A stretch of DNA of 5,825 nt from Bacteroidota bacterium (GTDB lineage Bacteria; Bacteroidota; Bacteroidia; Bacteroidales; VadinHA17), in NCBI GenBank assembly GCA_006227095.1, contig SBFZ01000127.1:1-5825 (forward strand). Reading direction: 5' to 3'. Within the stretch, counting starts at the first letter, position 1. Each line of letters opens with the position of its first letter. Under the pieces are notes generated by a model. It did no database searches. It worked only from the letters and a program-made list of their open reading frames with translations, and had not been told where the DNA came from. Shown here one piece after another: positions 4,960 through 5,825 of the stretch. The position numbers and the translations under genes are program-made.

Positions 4960-5825
4960 ATGAGCATTAACCTTAAAAAAGATTGTGGAACCTCACTGCT
5001 TGTGCCGACCAGCATGGGAGTCCGCATCACGCCGGTAAACCATCAGCCGGTACATTCAAGTGACACCTTCTTCATGCAGGCCACCAGCGCCGAGACAAAC
5101 GTGGCCAGCATTCCGTCTTACCTGGGATTGCCGGTGAAGGTGCTGACCACCTTTGTAAAAGGAAGCCCGATAGCACAATTCATAAAGAGCAATCTTGCCA
5201 GTCGCCGCATGACCTTTGAAGGCAGGGAGGTTCCGCAGGGTGATCCGTGGGGATACCGCCACCAGTTCAATATTGCAGATATGGGTTACGGCTCAAGGGG
5301 CCCCCGTGTACATAATGACCGAGCCGGTGAGGTGGGCAGAACACTGAACGTGAAGGACTTTGACCTTGACCGTATCTTCGGGAAGGAGGGAGTCCAGATA
5401 GTTCATCTTTCCGGATTGATAGGTGCTCTCTCCCCTGAGACAAGCACCTTCTGCCTTGAACTGGCCCGCGAGGCGAAGAAACACGGTACACGGATTTCAT
5501 TTGACCTTAACTACCGCGCCTCATTCTGGAAAGGACGTGAAAAGGAGCTGTCAGGTGTCTTCCGTGAGATAGCCTCTGTGGCTGACATACTGGTTGGCAA
5601 CGAGGAGGACTTCCAGTTATGCCTTGGGATAGAAGGACCCGAGGCGGGAGGGAAGGACCTCGCCTCCAAGATGGAGAGCTTCAAGGGGATGATAGACAAT
5701 GTAAGGAAGGAGTACCCGAACGCCTCGGTGTTTGCCACTACGCTCCGCCAGGTTGCGAGTGTGGATACACATCTGTGGGGAGCCATCATGTGGGAGGGAG
5801 GCAACTGGCATGTGATTGAGCCCCG
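4960..5825 (+). CDS. PfkB-family sugar kinase, KDG-kinase-like, N-terminal 288 codons, 3' end outside window
   Basis: The frame opens at ATG 4960 and runs to the right edge as 288 codons plus two bases; related kinases are about 340-380 residues, so the C-terminal part with the GGGDGF/GAGD catalytic and anion-hole motif is not visible. The start (MSINLK) matches the M-x-INLK opening I know from related kinases; an in-frame ATG at 4939 is less likely. Visible PfkB features are the ETNVASIPSYLGLPV segment (45-59), HNDRAGEVG (118-126) matching the YDRxxSA sugar-contact strand of 2-keto-3-deoxygluconate kinases, a DFDLDRIF segment (133-140), VHLSGL (148-153), SFDLNYRASFWK (180-191) and the NEED element (214-217). 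The expected reaction is ATP-dependent phosphorylation of a sugar or sugar acid in the cytoplasm, with KDG the leading but unproven candidate. The usual di-glycine before the NVA motif is replaced by Thr-Ser. The gene diverges from the nitroreductase gene; downstream partners lie outside the window. Confidence 0.88.
   Translation, partial: MSINLKKDCGTSLLVPTSMGVRITPVNHQPVHSSDTFFMQATSAETNVASIPSYLGLPVKVLTTFVKGSPIAQFIKSNLASRRMTFEGREVPQGDPWGYRHQFNIADMGYGSRGPRVHNDRAGEVGRTLNVKDFDLDRIFGKEGVQIVHLSGLIGALSPETSTFCLELAREAKKHGTRISFDLNYRASFWKGREKELSGVFREIASVADILVGNEEDFQLCLGIEGPEAGGKDLASKMESFKGMIDNVRKEYPNASVFATTLRQVASVDTHLWGAIMWEGGNWHVIEP

Noticed and set aside
5056..5811. Minus-strand open frames opposite the sugar kinase
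   Set aside because: The plus strand carries a continuous PfkB kinase frame with family motifs throughout; the opposite frames resemble nothing I know.
2618..5825. A carbohydrate catabolic operon of aldolase plus kinase
   Set aside because: An opposite-strand nitroreductase gene lies between them, so they are not co-transcribed, and the substrates are unknown.

Overview
The window looks like chromosomal DNA from a member of the Bacteroidota. It has mid-range GC, no Shine-Dalgarno-like sequence before its likely start codons, one good match to the Bacteroidota TAnnTTTG -7 promoter element, and a MurA with Asp where most bacteria have the fosfomycin-target Cys. I assign the phylum with moderate confidence and no finer rank. 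I see no rRNA, tRNA, CRISPR array, transposase or phage gene.

Layout from left to right: (1) the N-terminal two thirds of murA on the minus strand, running off the left edge (1-800); (2) an 85-bp divergent spacer; (3) complete murB on the plus strand (886-1917); (4) a short lipoate/octanoate ligase-like gene on the minus strand (1904-2542), whose 3' end overlaps murB by 14 bp; (5) a 75-bp divergent spacer with a small dyad; (6) a tandem two-domain class II aldolase/adducin protein on the plus strand (2618-3985), whose second domain has lost the metal and catalytic residues; (7) a 96-bp convergent spacer with a terminator serving the minus strand; (8) an exported SagB-like nitroreductase on the minus strand (4082-4744); (9) a 215-bp divergent spacer with dyads and a possible structured leader; (10) the first 288 codons of a PfkB-family sugar kinase related to 2-keto-3-deoxygluconate kinases, running off the right edge (4960-5825).

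Gene order alternates strand at every junction (- + - + - +), so every complete gene here appears to be its own transcription unit. The only clear functional pair is murA/murB. MurA adds enolpyruvate to UDP-GlcNAc and MurB reduces it to UDP-MurNAc, the first two committed steps of peptidoglycan synthesis, and the two genes are fired from one short divergent spacer. The aldolase-like protein and the sugar kinase both belong to carbohydrate-metabolism families, but they are separated by the nitroreductase gene and need not share a pathway.

This is mostly housekeeping and metabolic content. I do not see a clear undescribed multi-gene system. The most interesting items are the aldolase with an intact domain fused to a fully degenerate one, the exported flavoenzyme, the cysteine-free minimal lipoate-ligase-like protein, and the kinase with an altered substrate-side glycine motif.
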